From positions 1 through 7,396 of the forward strand of contig PLWR01000159.1 in the NCBI GenBank assembly GCA_003165615.1: DNA of 7,396 nucleotides, given 5' to 3'. The translations under genes and the position numbers were made by a program. The notes below the pieces were generated by a model. It did not search any database, was not told the DNA's origin, and saw nothing but the letters and a program-made list of their open reading frames with translations. Shown here one piece after another: positions 1 to 5,906 of this stretch (position 1 is the stretch's first letter; every line of letters begins with the position of its first letter). Source of the DNA: Acidobacteriota bacterium (GTDB lineage: Bacteria; Acidobacteriota; Terriglobia; UBA7540).

Positions 1-489
1 TACCTGGCCCGCAAGCGCGGCCAAATCACCACCTTGGGAATCTTGCTCGACCCCATTGCCGACAAACTTCTCACCTCGGCCGCCTTTATCTCTTTAACGG
101 AACTCCACTGGACCTCCGACCATCTGGTGCCCGCGTGGATGGTGGTCATCATCGTAGGAAGGGAATTCGCCGTTTCCGGTTTGCGTTCCATTGCTTCCGC
201 AGAAGGGTATGTGCTGGAAGCTTCCGAGTTGGGCAAAACCAAAATGGTGCTCCAGGTGGTGGCCATCACGGTCATCATTCTGGAGAGCCGACGCTTTCCG
301 ATTTTGCGCCCTCTCGGAAAGGTATTGTTGTGGACGGTGGTTGTGTTTGCAGTTGCTTCCGCCGCTCAATATTTCTGGAATTTCTGGACGCGCCTGGATG
401 AACGAGTAAAGCATCGCGCCGCCCGCCGTGCGATGGTTATGGAAACCGGCGAGCAAGAACCGGAAGAAAAGGATGTTGCCGCTCACTGA
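1..489 (+). CDS. pgsA: CDP-diacylglycerol–glycerol-3-phosphate 3-phosphatidyltransferase, 3' part (partial at window edge)
   Basis: Integral membrane enzyme that makes phosphatidylglycerophosphate from CDP-diacylglycerol and glycerol-3-phosphate, the committed step to phosphatidylglycerol and cardiolipin. The reading frame is open from base 1 and the start lies outside the window; 162 residues are visible. The second half of the CDP-alcohol phosphotransferase signature is at the very beginning: A3-R4, eight residues, G13, three residues, D17, three residues, D21. The first half (DxxDG) is cut off. Three hydrophobic stretches follow (about residues 43-60, 82-96 and 108-126), and the tail is charged and cytosolic-looking. 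PgsA proteins are usually about 180-200 residues, so only a short N-terminal piece is missing. The stop overlaps the start of the next gene, suggesting co-transcription. A related CDP-alcohol phosphatidyltransferase (for example phosphatidylserine synthase) is possible but less likely given the fit of the downstream sequence to PgsA. Confidence 0.88.
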   Translation, partial: YLARKRGQITTLGILLDPIADKLLTSAAFISLTELHWTSDHLVPAWMVVIIVGREFAVSGLRSIASAEGYVLEASELGKTKMVLQVVAITVIILESRRFPILRPLGKVLLWTVVVFAVASAAQYFWNFWTRLDERVKHRAARRAMVMETGEQEPEEKDVAAH

Positions 490-1045
490 AACCGATCAGC
501 AGACGCTGCTGCGCATGGCGAGGGAAGCCCTGGTGGGGTATCTGAATTTTGCTGAGATTCCCAAAGTCCCGGAACCTGCAGAAGAGTTGCGCCAGAATTG
601 CGGCGCCTTTGTTTCATTGCACAAAGGAAAAAATCTGCGGGGATGCGTGGGGGTCATTGCAGCGAACAAGCCGCTTTATATCACGGTCCGCGAATGCGCG
701 GTGTGGGCGGCCCTGCAAGACCCTCGCTTTCCTCCGGTTACGAAAAGGGAAGTGAGCGGACTGAATCTGGAAATCTCCGTCCTCTCCCCCCTTTCGGACA
801 TTGCTCCAGAGAACATCGAGGTTGGGAAGCACGGGCTCTTGATTTCGCATGAAGGCCTGCGTGGTCTCTTGTTGCCGCAAGTGGCAGTGCAATGGAAGTG
901 GAATCGCGAACAATTCCTGGAGGAAACGTGCCATAAGGCAGGGCTACCACCTGACGCGTGGCGGCAAGGGGCCAGAATCCAGGCTTTCACCGCGCAAGTT
1001 TTCGAAGAACTTCACCCCAGTCGTTCTTCTCACCCTGCGACGTAA
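473..1045 (+). CDS. amrA: AMMECR1-domain protein (AmmeMemoRadiSam system protein A)
   Basis: A 190-residue soluble protein made up almost entirely of one AMMECR1 domain. The hallmark LRGCVG (family LRGCIG) is at residues 55-60, preceded by CGAFVSL (43-49) and followed by the conserved DPRFPPV block (83-89), LEISVLSPL (99-107) and the C-terminal LLPQVA…W…FLEETCHKAGLP region (132-159). In many bacteria and archaea this domain is encoded with a Memo-like protein and a radical SAM protein (the AmmeMemoRadiSam set), whose biochemical role is unsettled. Neither partner is in this window. I chose ATG 473 over the in-frame ATG 428: it places the start at the conserved N-terminus, has GGAAG (462-466) six bases upstream, and overlaps pgsA by only 17 bases instead of 62. 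The overlap points to translational coupling with pgsA. The family call is firm; the cellular function is not known. Confidence 0.9.
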   Translation: MLPLTETDQQTLLRMAREALVGYLNFAEIPKVPEPAEELRQNCGAFVSLHKGKNLRGCVGVIAANKPLYITVRECAVWAALQDPRFPPVTKREVSGLNLEISVLSPLSDIAPENIEVGKHGLLISHEGLRGLLLPQVAVQWKWNREQFLEETCHKAGLPPDAWRQGARIQAFTAQVFEELHPSRSSHPAT

Positions 1046-1090
1046 GCAAGATTCCTAACTTACTCTCACCTGATTTTTGAGCAAGGCAGT

Positions 1091-1140
1091 GGTAGCGCCG
1101 TGTTTCCCGATTCATGAGATCAGGAGGGCGCGGCGCTACC
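1091..1140. repeat. Perfect 10-bp inverted repeat in the convergent spacer (REP-like or structural terminator)
   Basis: GGTAGCGCCG at 1091-1100 is the exact reverse complement of CGGCGCTACC at 1131-1140, enclosing 30 bases that can themselves form a smaller stem (GAT 1109-1111 with ATC 1119-1121). It lies 45 bases after the AMMECR1-domain stop and 78 bases beyond the 3' end of the minus-strand gene. No T-tract follows on either strand, so it is not a canonical intrinsic terminator. It could be a dispersed intergenic palindrome or a bidirectional RNA end-protecting structure. Confidence 0.6.
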
Positions 1141-1192
1141 GACCCTTCACAAACATTAGAATGTCCGAACCTTTACGAGCCACGGCTTGGGG

Positions 1193-1210
1193 GGGCGTAC
1201 GCCCTATTTT
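1193..1210 (+). terminator. Weak terminator candidate for the pgsA–amrA unit
   Basis: A 12-bp palindrome, GGGCGTACGCCC (1193-1204), lies inside a G-rich run and is followed by TATTTT (1205-1210) on the plus strand. The usable stem is only 4 bp with a GTAC loop, so termination would be modest. It lies just beyond the 3' end of the opposing gene. Confidence 0.3.
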
Positions 1211-1218
1211 CTTGAGGA

Positions 1219-2055
1219 CTATTCCGCTTCGGCGTAGTCACCCGTCATAATCTCGCGATAACTTGAAACAATCATCGCCACACTCGATCTTGACTGCACG
1301 GTAAGCACAACGGCCTCACCGACAATCTCCGGCGGCGTCGCTTGGGACGTCAGAAACCCCGTCGAGTGCCGCGCAAGAACCTTGTAAATGCGATACCGCT
1401 GACCAGGCCTGGCTCCATCTTTATCGCCGATGTTCAAATAGACAACATTCTCCTGGCCGAGAAAGCCAAAATTGTTGTGGCTTGCGATTATCCGTCCCTC
1501 TTTTTTGTTCTTATCCAGAGGCACGAAGTGGTCAAGCGGACTAGAGACCGTATACTCCGGAATGGCACGAGGTTGAAAGGGCACCAAGGTGTCGCCAGGA
1601 ACAATGGATTGACAGGAAAAGAGGATTTTTGCCACCGCCCCCTGCGGATTCACGTGGGTTACCTTGACCTTCGCAATATCCTCATAAGGTTTTCCCACCC
1701 TCCGGATATCCCCTCCCTGACCCGAGTAATGCAGGGTTTGGAAAAGTTCTTTGGCGGGACGGACGACGCTGTACTCAGCGCCGACGTCAATATCTCCACC
1801 TTTACGCGGGGAGATGAAAACCGATTCGCCCTCCACAAACTGACGGACCACAGAGTGAAAGTCGTCATCCGCTCCTCCGACGACAAACAAATCACGGGGC
1901 ACGGAAGGTTCGGCAATAAAGCCTGTGCAATCCGCTTGCGTGCGGGTTGCAACAGGAATAGACACCGGCGATACGGATTGAGTTTCTTGGGATTGGGCGG
2001 TTACCGCCGGCAGGGCGAGAAACACCACGGCTAAAGTGAAAGCTATTCTACGCAC
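1219..2055 (-). CDS. Secreted protein of unknown function with two tandem beta-rich modules
   Basis: 278 residues with a clear Sec signal peptide: MRR, then a hydrophobic core (4-16) and a probable cleavage site after VTA (18-20). The mature protein is therefore outside the cytoplasm. Two similar modules are visible. Module 1 (about 77-160) has GESVFISPRKGGDIDVGAEY…IAKVKVTHV…SIVPGD. Module 2 (about 201-278) has ENVVYLNIGDKDGARPGQRY…VGEAVVLTV…EIMTGD. Both follow the scheme 'strand, GxxxGxxY/L, VxR/K, later xVxV, then a closing GD', which resembles the C-terminal domain of flagellar FlgT and related envelope beta-barrels; that link is by eye only. Cys43 and Cys148 could form a disulfide. No LysM or catalytic motif is seen. 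Translation starts at GTG (2053-2055), since the Shine-Dalgarno AGGAGG (2062-2067) sits six bases before it. A strong promoter candidate lies at 2145-2174. The gene is convergent with amrA and transcribed alone. Confidence 0.8.
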   Translation of the reverse strand: MRRIAFTLAVVFLALPAVTAQSQETQSVSPVSIPVATRTQADCTGFIAEPSVPRDLFVVGGADDDFHSVVRQFVEGESVFISPRKGGDIDVGAEYSVVRPAKELFQTLHYSGQGGDIRRVGKPYEDIAKVKVTHVNPQGAVAKILFSCQSIVPGDTLVPFQPRAIPEYTVSSPLDHFVPLDKNKKEGRIIASHNNFGFLGQENVVYLNIGDKDGARPGQRYRIYKVLARHSTGFLTSQATPPEIVGEAVVLTVQSRSSVAMIVSSYREIMTGDYAEAE

Positions 2056-2061
2056 AGGTTT

Positions 2062-2067
2062 CCTCCT
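2062..2067 (-). promoter_or_regulatory. Ribosome binding site that sets a GTG start
   Basis: On the minus strand AGGAGG is followed after six bases by GTG (2055-2053) and the signal-peptide codons. It is a full match to the anti-Shine-Dalgarno core and settles the start of the secreted two-module protein. Confidence 0.8.
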
Positions 2068-2144
2068 TTTACAGCAACGACTGGCGCAGGCGGATCACCC
2101 CCCAGTGACGCCGCCAACCACGAGCTAACCCCTACAGGTTCGTA

Positions 2145-2174
2145 AGTGTAAGGAAAAAAGGTGTCTCTTGTCAA
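2145..2174 (-). promoter_or_regulatory. Sigma-70-type promoter candidate for the secreted two-module protein
   Basis: On the minus strand a perfect -35 TTGACA (2174-2169) is followed after 18 bases by TACACT (2150-2145), matching 4 of 6 positions of TATAAT. Transcription would begin near 2138 and leave a leader of about 80 bases before the GTG start. It lies downstream of the truncated receiver gene, so the secreted protein is probably transcribed independently of the signalling genes. Confidence 0.5.
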
Positions 2175-2254
2175 GCGAGGCTAGAATAATGCGGACCCCC
2201 CCGGCTATGAAGGTTCCCAGGCCGGCCCTGCGAGCAGACCACCTTTGAGTGAGA

Positions 2255-2488
2255 TTATTTCCGGAAGAAACTAAAGCCTGGCACGCGGTGTTTGCCCTCC
2301 ACGCCGGGCATCCGCAGGTCGGACGCGACCTCGGCAAATGGCCCTTCTGCGACCACCAGCCGGATTGCTTCTTTGGCGCCGCCCCTTGTCGTCACGTCAA
2401 ATTGGCGCCGCAACTGGCGTTGCAGGGCGTCAAGCACTTCAACGTTCTCATCCACCCGCAACATCCGAGGTGGAAGGGCTTCTGACAC
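2255..2488 (-). pseudogene. Truncated response-regulator receiver domain, coupled to the upstream receiver–HDOD gene
   Basis: A 77-codon frame that begins like a CheY-type receiver and then stops. The N-terminal beta1/alpha1 region is VDENVEVLDALQRQLRRQF (12-30), with D13-E14 in place of the usual acidic DD pair. The phospho-acceptor block is ASDLRMPGVEG, with Asp57. After residue 65 the normal alpha3–beta5 part is absent, including the switch Thr/Ser and the conserved Lys (xKP), and the frame ends 12 residues later. The GTG start (2488-2486) lies one base after the TAA of the receiver–HDOD gene, with GGAGG six bases upstream, so it was built for translational coupling. It parallels the receiver upstream (VDDEPRFLEG…SDMRMPGMDG). 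I infer a decayed second response regulator that lost its 3' part. In the adjacent frame, VRIIL (2196-2182) resembles a beta4 strand but is too far away to align simply. A functional mini-protein is less likely. Confidence 0.7.
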
Positions 2489-2489
2489 A

Positions 2490-3698
2490 TTATGCCTCCG
2501 CCAGAAGGGGCCGCGCCTCTGCTGCCATGGCACGCCAATGGGGTATGTCCTTTCGCACTCCCAAGGAAGTCAGATACTCCTGGTTGCATTGTGCGCCGTC
2601 CTCCCAAGGTGACGGGGACGAGGAATTCAGCTCTTGGGCAAGAAGATTGGCGATGTAGACCGCCGATGCCGCGTCAAAGTTCTGGTGTGGCACGCGATCA
2701 GGGGCATGGTGGAGGGCAACAGCTTCGACGACGGCGTACGGCAATCCCCAAAGTCCCAGGAGATAGGCCCCAATCTCGGCGTGGCTGAACCCGTATTCTC
2801 TCTCTTCCACTTTGTAAAGGGGGCATTGCTCCTGCTCCGCTTCCGCCATGAGCTTCTTAAACCGGCCGGTAAGCTTCCAGGCCATGATGAGCTTTCCCAC
2901 GTCGTGGAGAATTCCGGCAACCATGGTGATATCGACAAGGTGACTCGGCACAGGAAGGCGGGCAGCGAGGTAGGAGGTGAGGCGGGCATGACGCTGGAGA
3001 TCCTCCAAGGAGAATCCCTGGATGGGCCCCTTGGGAGCAAAAACGCGGAACACTTCCACAGAAAGAACCAGGCTCCTTAGCGTGCTGACGCCGAGGTAAC
3101 CCACGGCGCCCTGAATATTGGTTATGGAGCGGGCAATGCCAAAGAAGGCGGAATTCACCAACTGGAGAATCTTGGCGGCGATCCCCACATCGAATTCGAC
3201 AATGGCGGCCACTTTCTGAATGGACGTGTTAGGGTCCGCCAGTGCCAGCGTCAAGGCATGATAGGTGCGTGGAAGGGAGGGAAGCTCGCCCAGCCCCCCC
3301 ACCATGCTGCGGATCGAGTCATCGTGAAGCAGGGCTTTCAGGTGGCAAGCGCGCTCGATGGCGACGCGCAGCATTTGCGCATCGCAGGGCTTGGAAAGAA
3401 ATTGGTGCGCGACGGGTACTACGCGCAAGGCTGTGGAAAGCTCGGCCTGGCTCGAAAGAATGATGCGAACGACCTGCGGATATTTTTCGCGAACAAGGGA
3501 TAGCAGGGCGGCGCCGTCCATTCCCGGCATGCGCATGTCAGACACAATCACATCGAAGGGAGATGCTTCCATCAGTGCCAGCGCGGATTCTCCGCTGGGC
3601 GCGCAGGCTATTTCCCACTGATCTCTTTGAGTGCGCAGCAATCGCCGCAACCCCTCCAAAAACCGCGGCTCGTCGTCAACAAAAAGAACTCGTCTCAT
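2490..3698 (-). CDS. Response regulator with receiver and HDOD domains
   Basis: 402-residue cytosolic signalling protein. The receiver domain (1-120) is complete: acidic pair D8-D9, phospho-acceptor D54 in SDMRMPG, switch serines S82-S83 and conserved K103 in LSKP. An HDOD output domain follows (about 138-335), recognisable from LGELPSLPRTYHAL, IQKVAAIVEFDVGIAAKILQ and VNSAFFG (181-187). It retains an HD-like ILHDVGKL (263-270, H265-D266) plus H307 and H330-H331. HDOD proteins act in signalling, often linked to cyclic-di-nucleotide or stress responses; whether this one is a hydrolase cannot be told from sequence. A poorly conserved tail (340-402) follows. I chose ATG 3698 over ATG 3722 because the receiver starts there and AGGAG/GAGGG precede it, whereas the longer start has GGGGGA only one base away. 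No cognate histidine kinase is in the window. The next gene downstream is a truncated receiver that starts one base after this stop. Confidence 0.9.
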   Translation of the reverse strand: MRRVLFVDDEPRFLEGLRRLLRTQRDQWEIACAPSGESALALMEASPFDVIVSDMRMPGMDGAALLSLVREKYPQVVRIILSSQAELSTALRVVPVAHQFLSKPCDAQMLRVAIERACHLKALLHDDSIRSMVGGLGELPSLPRTYHALTLALADPNTSIQKVAAIVEFDVGIAAKILQLVNSAFFGIARSITNIQGAVGYLGVSTLRSLVLSVEVFRVFAPKGPIQGFSLEDLQRHARLTSYLAARLPVPSHLVDITMVAGILHDVGKLIMAWKLTGRFKKLMAEAEQEQCPLYKVEEREYGFSHAEIGAYLLGLWGLPYAVVEAVALHHAPDRVPHQNFDAASAVYIANLLAQELNSSSPSPWEDGAQCNQEYLTSLGVRKDIPHWRAMAAEARPLLAEA

Positions 3699-3743
3699 GG
3701 CGCCCTCATCTCCTGGGGACATTCCCCCGGGTCAACGCGTAAC

Positions 3744-3759
3744 GCAAGCGCCGGCTTGC
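3744..3759. repeat. Perfect 6-bp hairpin in the leader of the receiver–HDOD gene
   Basis: GCAAGC (3744-3749), GCCG loop, GCTTGC (3754-3759): a perfect inverted repeat about 45 bases upstream of the chosen ATG at 3698. It could be a dimeric regulator's operator or an RNA hairpin in the 5' leader. No T-tract follows it on the minus strand. Confidence 0.4.
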
Positions 3760-4180
3760 AATGTTTTCAGAATGGTCATCCGCCCATTCAGCAATTAGCT
3801 TCCACTTAACAGCAGGAACAGCGCACGTCTGCCCCAGCAAATATTTTTCTTGCCCGGCGGCACTTTGCGCTTATGCCTCCAAGTTCTTTGTATCGGCAAA
3901 ACCTGCGGACTTCTTGAGCTGGACAAAGGCTTAACGTCTATGAATAGCCATGGGTGCTTACAAACCATGCGATTGCAGCGTGACGTAAACCCTTTCGGCA
4001 TATGAAGAGGTTTGCGACCTCAGGGGCGCGGATCGAGGCACAAAGTGTCCAAAGGCGGTAAAGGCAGCGCATTCCCGCGCATCGGCGCAAGTGAAAATGG
4101 GTAAAAATGTCGGTGTGCCGAAAAGGCCTTACGCCCGGGCATAGATTGTGCTATCCCTTTTCATGTTGTGAAAATTGTTT

Positions 4181-4188
4181 AAGGGGGG
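4181..4188 (+). promoter_or_regulatory. Ribosome binding site of the PLP enzyme gene
   Basis: AAGGGGGG ends six bases before the ATG at 4195. It supports this start rather than the internal ATG at 4249, which has no comparable site. Confidence 0.6.
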
Positions 4189-4194
4189 CCTCGC

Positions 4195-5499
4195 ATGGAA
4201 ACTCGCAAGCGGCATCGTCAGAAGGAAGACTACAAGCTCCGCACGCACATGATTCACGGTAATTTTGACAGCAAAAACTGGGATTACGACCATCACGTAG
4301 TGCCGCCGGTTTCGCACACCACGGCGTATCGGCTGAGTTCGCTCGATCGTGGCGCCCGCGGTTTTGTGAATTTCGCCTCAGCGGACGAGCACATGAGCGG
4401 GCACATCCCGATTTACATTTACGACCGTTTGGACGAGCCCACGCGTTCGATGCTGGAAGAAAACCTGGCCTACGCCCATGGCGGAGACATTTGCGTAACC
4501 TTCGCCACCGGGATGGCGGCCATCAGCGCGGCTCTGGGAGCGGCGTTGCGCCAGGGGCAGGAAGTGGTGTCGCACGAAATTGTCTACGGATGCACGTACA
4601 GTCTGATGACCAACTGGCTGCCGCGCTACGGCATGAACGTGCGTTTTGCGAATTTTCTGAAGCCGGAATCACTGGCGGCCGCGATCACCCCGGCGACGCG
4701 GGTCCTTTATTTTGAGACGCCCATCAACCCCACGCTCGAGTTGATTGACATCGCCGCCATCCGCCGGATCGCCGACAAGGCCAATGCCGGCCGCGACGAG
4801 AAGGACCGAGTGCTGGTGATTGTAGACAACACGTTTGCCACGCCCTTCTGCCAGAAGCCCTTGCGCCTGGGAGCGGACCTGGTGGTGGAAAGTCTCACCA
4901 AGGGTCTGGGCGGATTCGGCACCGACATGGGCGGAGCGGTGATCGCGCCCAGGGAGTGGTACAACTCGGTGATGCTGTATCGCAAGGATTTTGGTGGAGT
5001 GCTTTCGCCGCAAAGCGCCTGGGGAGTGCTGGTGTACGGCCTGCCCTCCCTCGCGACGCGCATGATCAACATGCAGAAGACCGCGCAGCGTGTGGCGGAA
5101 TTTCTGGCAAACCATCCCAAAGTGGAGAGCGTCAGTTACCCGGGCCTCAAAGGTTTTGCCCAAAAGGCGCTGGCGAAGCGGCAGATGTTCACTTCGGAAG
5201 GCACCTTCGCCCCCGGCAGCATGATGTACTTTGTGCTGAAGGGAGCCAAATCCCGGCACGCGCGCGCGGAAAAGATGGTGGATTACCTCGCCAAGCAGGC
5301 CTATTGCGTCACTCTGGCGGTAAGCCTGGGGCAAATCAAGACGCTCATCGAGCACCCGTTCTCCATGACCCACTCTGCCCTGCCCGCCGAGCAGAAGCGC
5401 GCCTTCGGAATGGACCCGGAAGGCATCCGCCTGTCCATCGGCCTGGAAGACTGGCACGACATCATCCGCGATTTGGAGTTGGCGCTGGAAAAGGTGTGA
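4195..5499 (+). CDS. PLP-dependent Cys/Met metabolism enzyme (cystathionine gamma-synthase / methionine gamma-lyase family)
   Basis: 434-residue fold-type I PLP enzyme of sulfur amino-acid metabolism, about 30 residues longer than typical relatives because of an N-terminal extension and a loop near 45-75. Family landmarks run in order: VVPPVSHTTAY (35-45), YDRLDEPTRSMLEENLA (76-92), ATGMAAI (104-110), ETPINPT (174-180), DNTFATPF (211-218), the Schiff-base lysine K236 in ESLTKGLGG (232-240), and MTHSALP…IRLSIGLED (391-419). C133 in YGCTYSL (131-137) lines up with the active-site Cys (Cys116 in Pseudomonas putida) typical of methionine gamma-lyases, where related enzymes usually have Gly. That hints at a gamma-lyase, but several motifs deviate from the norm: E232 replaces the usual His of HSATK, and DEPT replaces GNPT. 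Substrate is therefore open: L-methionine, cystathionine or an O-acylhomoserine are all possible. The gene stands alone, with a strong ribosome site and no adjacent sulfur-pathway gene. Confidence 0.88.
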   Translation: METRKRHRQKEDYKLRTHMIHGNFDSKNWDYDHHVVPPVSHTTAYRLSSLDRGARGFVNFASADEHMSGHIPIYIYDRLDEPTRSMLEENLAYAHGGDICVTFATGMAAISAALGAALRQGQEVVSHEIVYGCTYSLMTNWLPRYGMNVRFANFLKPESLAAAITPATRVLYFETPINPTLELIDIAAIRRIADKANAGRDEKDRVLVIVDNTFATPFCQKPLRLGADLVVESLTKGLGGFGTDMGGAVIAPREWYNSVMLYRKDFGGVLSPQSAWGVLVYGLPSLATRMINMQKTAQRVAEFLANHPKVESVSYPGLKGFAQKALAKRQMFTSEGTFAPGSMMYFVLKGAKSRHARAEKMVDYLAKQAYCVTLAVSLGQIKTLIEHPFSMTHSALPAEQKRAFGMDPEGIRLSIGLEDWHDIIRDLELALEKV

Positions 5500-5584
5500 G
5501 GCTGGGGCTAGCAGGGGTTCCTTGCCAAGTTACGTCACTCCGCGCCAGCCTGCCACTTGCGAGACGCAGACCCTCCCAAGTGCC

Positions 5585-5671
5585 GTCATTCCCGCGAAGG
5601 CGGGAATCCACTTCGCGAGCCATGGGCAATGAGCCGACGACGGAATGGATTCCCGCCTTCGCGGGAATGAC
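5585..5671. repeat. Inverted pair of REP-like palindromes, each with a dRS3-type core (ATTCCC-N8-GGGAAT)
   Basis: A 26-base unit at 5585-5610 recurs as an exact reverse complement at 5646-5671, separated by 35 bases. Each unit is itself a hairpin: ATTCCCGC, GAAG loop, GCGGGAAT (core 5588-5607; in reverse at 5649-5668). The core fits the ATTCCC-N8-GGGAAT consensus of the Neisseria dRS3 repeat, and similar palindromes are dispersed in many other bacterial genomes. The arrangement resembles a BIME-type REP doublet or a small palindrome-ended non-autonomous element. In transcripts from the PLP enzyme gene it would form a very stable structure and may act as its 3' end. No transposase is nearby. 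Confidence 0.85.
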
Positions 5672-5842
5672 CGGTGCGACGAAAGGGTTCCCATTCCAAT
5701 TGACACGACGATCGGAAAGCGGGTAGCTGAAAACCACCACCCTACACGGAAACCACCACCGCATGGGCACCGGGCCATCCTGGCGTTTGGCCGCTATAAC
5801 CCGAACCGCATGAAACCACACGACCGTTCGGGACAAGGTGGT

Positions 5843-5859
5843 TTGGCAGAGTACCTGCA
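5843..5859 (+). promoter_or_regulatory. Sigma-54-like promoter candidate
   Basis: TTGGCAGAGTACCTGCA matches the -24/-12 consensus TTGGCACG-N4-TTGCA at TTGGCA and TGCA. The invariant GG (5845-5846) and GC (5857-5858) are exactly ten bases apart. Predicted transcription start is near 5870, about 43 bases before the ATG of the small secreted protein. Three of the 13 specified bases differ. No sigma-54 activator gene or obvious enhancer site is in view, so this is a pattern match only. Confidence 0.35.
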
Positions 5860-5900
5860 CTTATCCAGGCTGCAGTTTGGCAAGAAGGATTGAGGATTCG

Positions 5901-5906
5901 AGGAGG
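5901..5906 (+). promoter_or_regulatory. Strong ribosome binding site of the small secreted protein
   Basis: AGGAGG six bases before ATG 5913 is a full Shine-Dalgarno match, suggesting efficient translation. Confidence 0.8.

Larger units (their letters stand above)
3699..4194. other. Divergent intergenic region without a supported gene
   Basis: This stretch of about 500 bases separates the minus-strand receiver–HDOD gene from the plus-strand PLP enzyme and must hold both promoters. No frame in it shows a recognisable protein; a 68-codon minus-strand frame at 3795-4001 is Arg/Ser-rich and has no domain. Visible short structures are the hairpin at 3744-3759, AAGGCCTT (4123-4130) and GCCCGGGC (4133-4140). 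I looked for the core motifs of SAM and SAH riboswitches because of the downstream sulfur amino-acid enzyme and did not see them. No strong sigma-70 promoter pair stands out. Confidence 0.55.

Noticed and set aside
1342..2034. 230-codon plus-strand frame opposite the secreted two-module protein
   Set aside because: It is antisense to a gene with signal peptide, ribosome site and internal repeat; its own translation is Arg/His-rich with no domain and no ribosome site.
2125..2337. VRIIL-containing frame as the lost second half of the truncated receiver
   Set aside because: The VRIIL segment is about 38 codons from the MPG motif where about 20 are expected, and nothing else after it aligns to a receiver; kept only as a weak hint.
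3795..4001. 68-codon minus-strand frame in the divergent intergenic region
   Set aside because: No ribosome site, no domain, composition like random sequence.
4020..4194. SAM/SAH riboswitch ahead of the sulfur amino-acid enzyme
   Set aside because: None of the conserved core motifs of those riboswitch classes could be found by reading.
4669..5457. 262-codon minus-strand frame opposite the PLP enzyme
   Set aside because: Shadow of the GC-rich codon bias of a clearly conserved enzyme; translation is His/Gly/Arg-rich with no recognisable family.
5700..5728. TTGACA as a sigma-70 promoter for the small secreted protein
   Set aside because: The -10 position at 17-18 bases reads TAGCTG or similar, a poor match, and it is more than 200 bases from the start codon.
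5462..5860. Minus- and plus-strand frames across the REP pair
   Set aside because: They translate the palindromes into the typical VIPAKAGIH / SFPRRRES artefact strings of such repeats.
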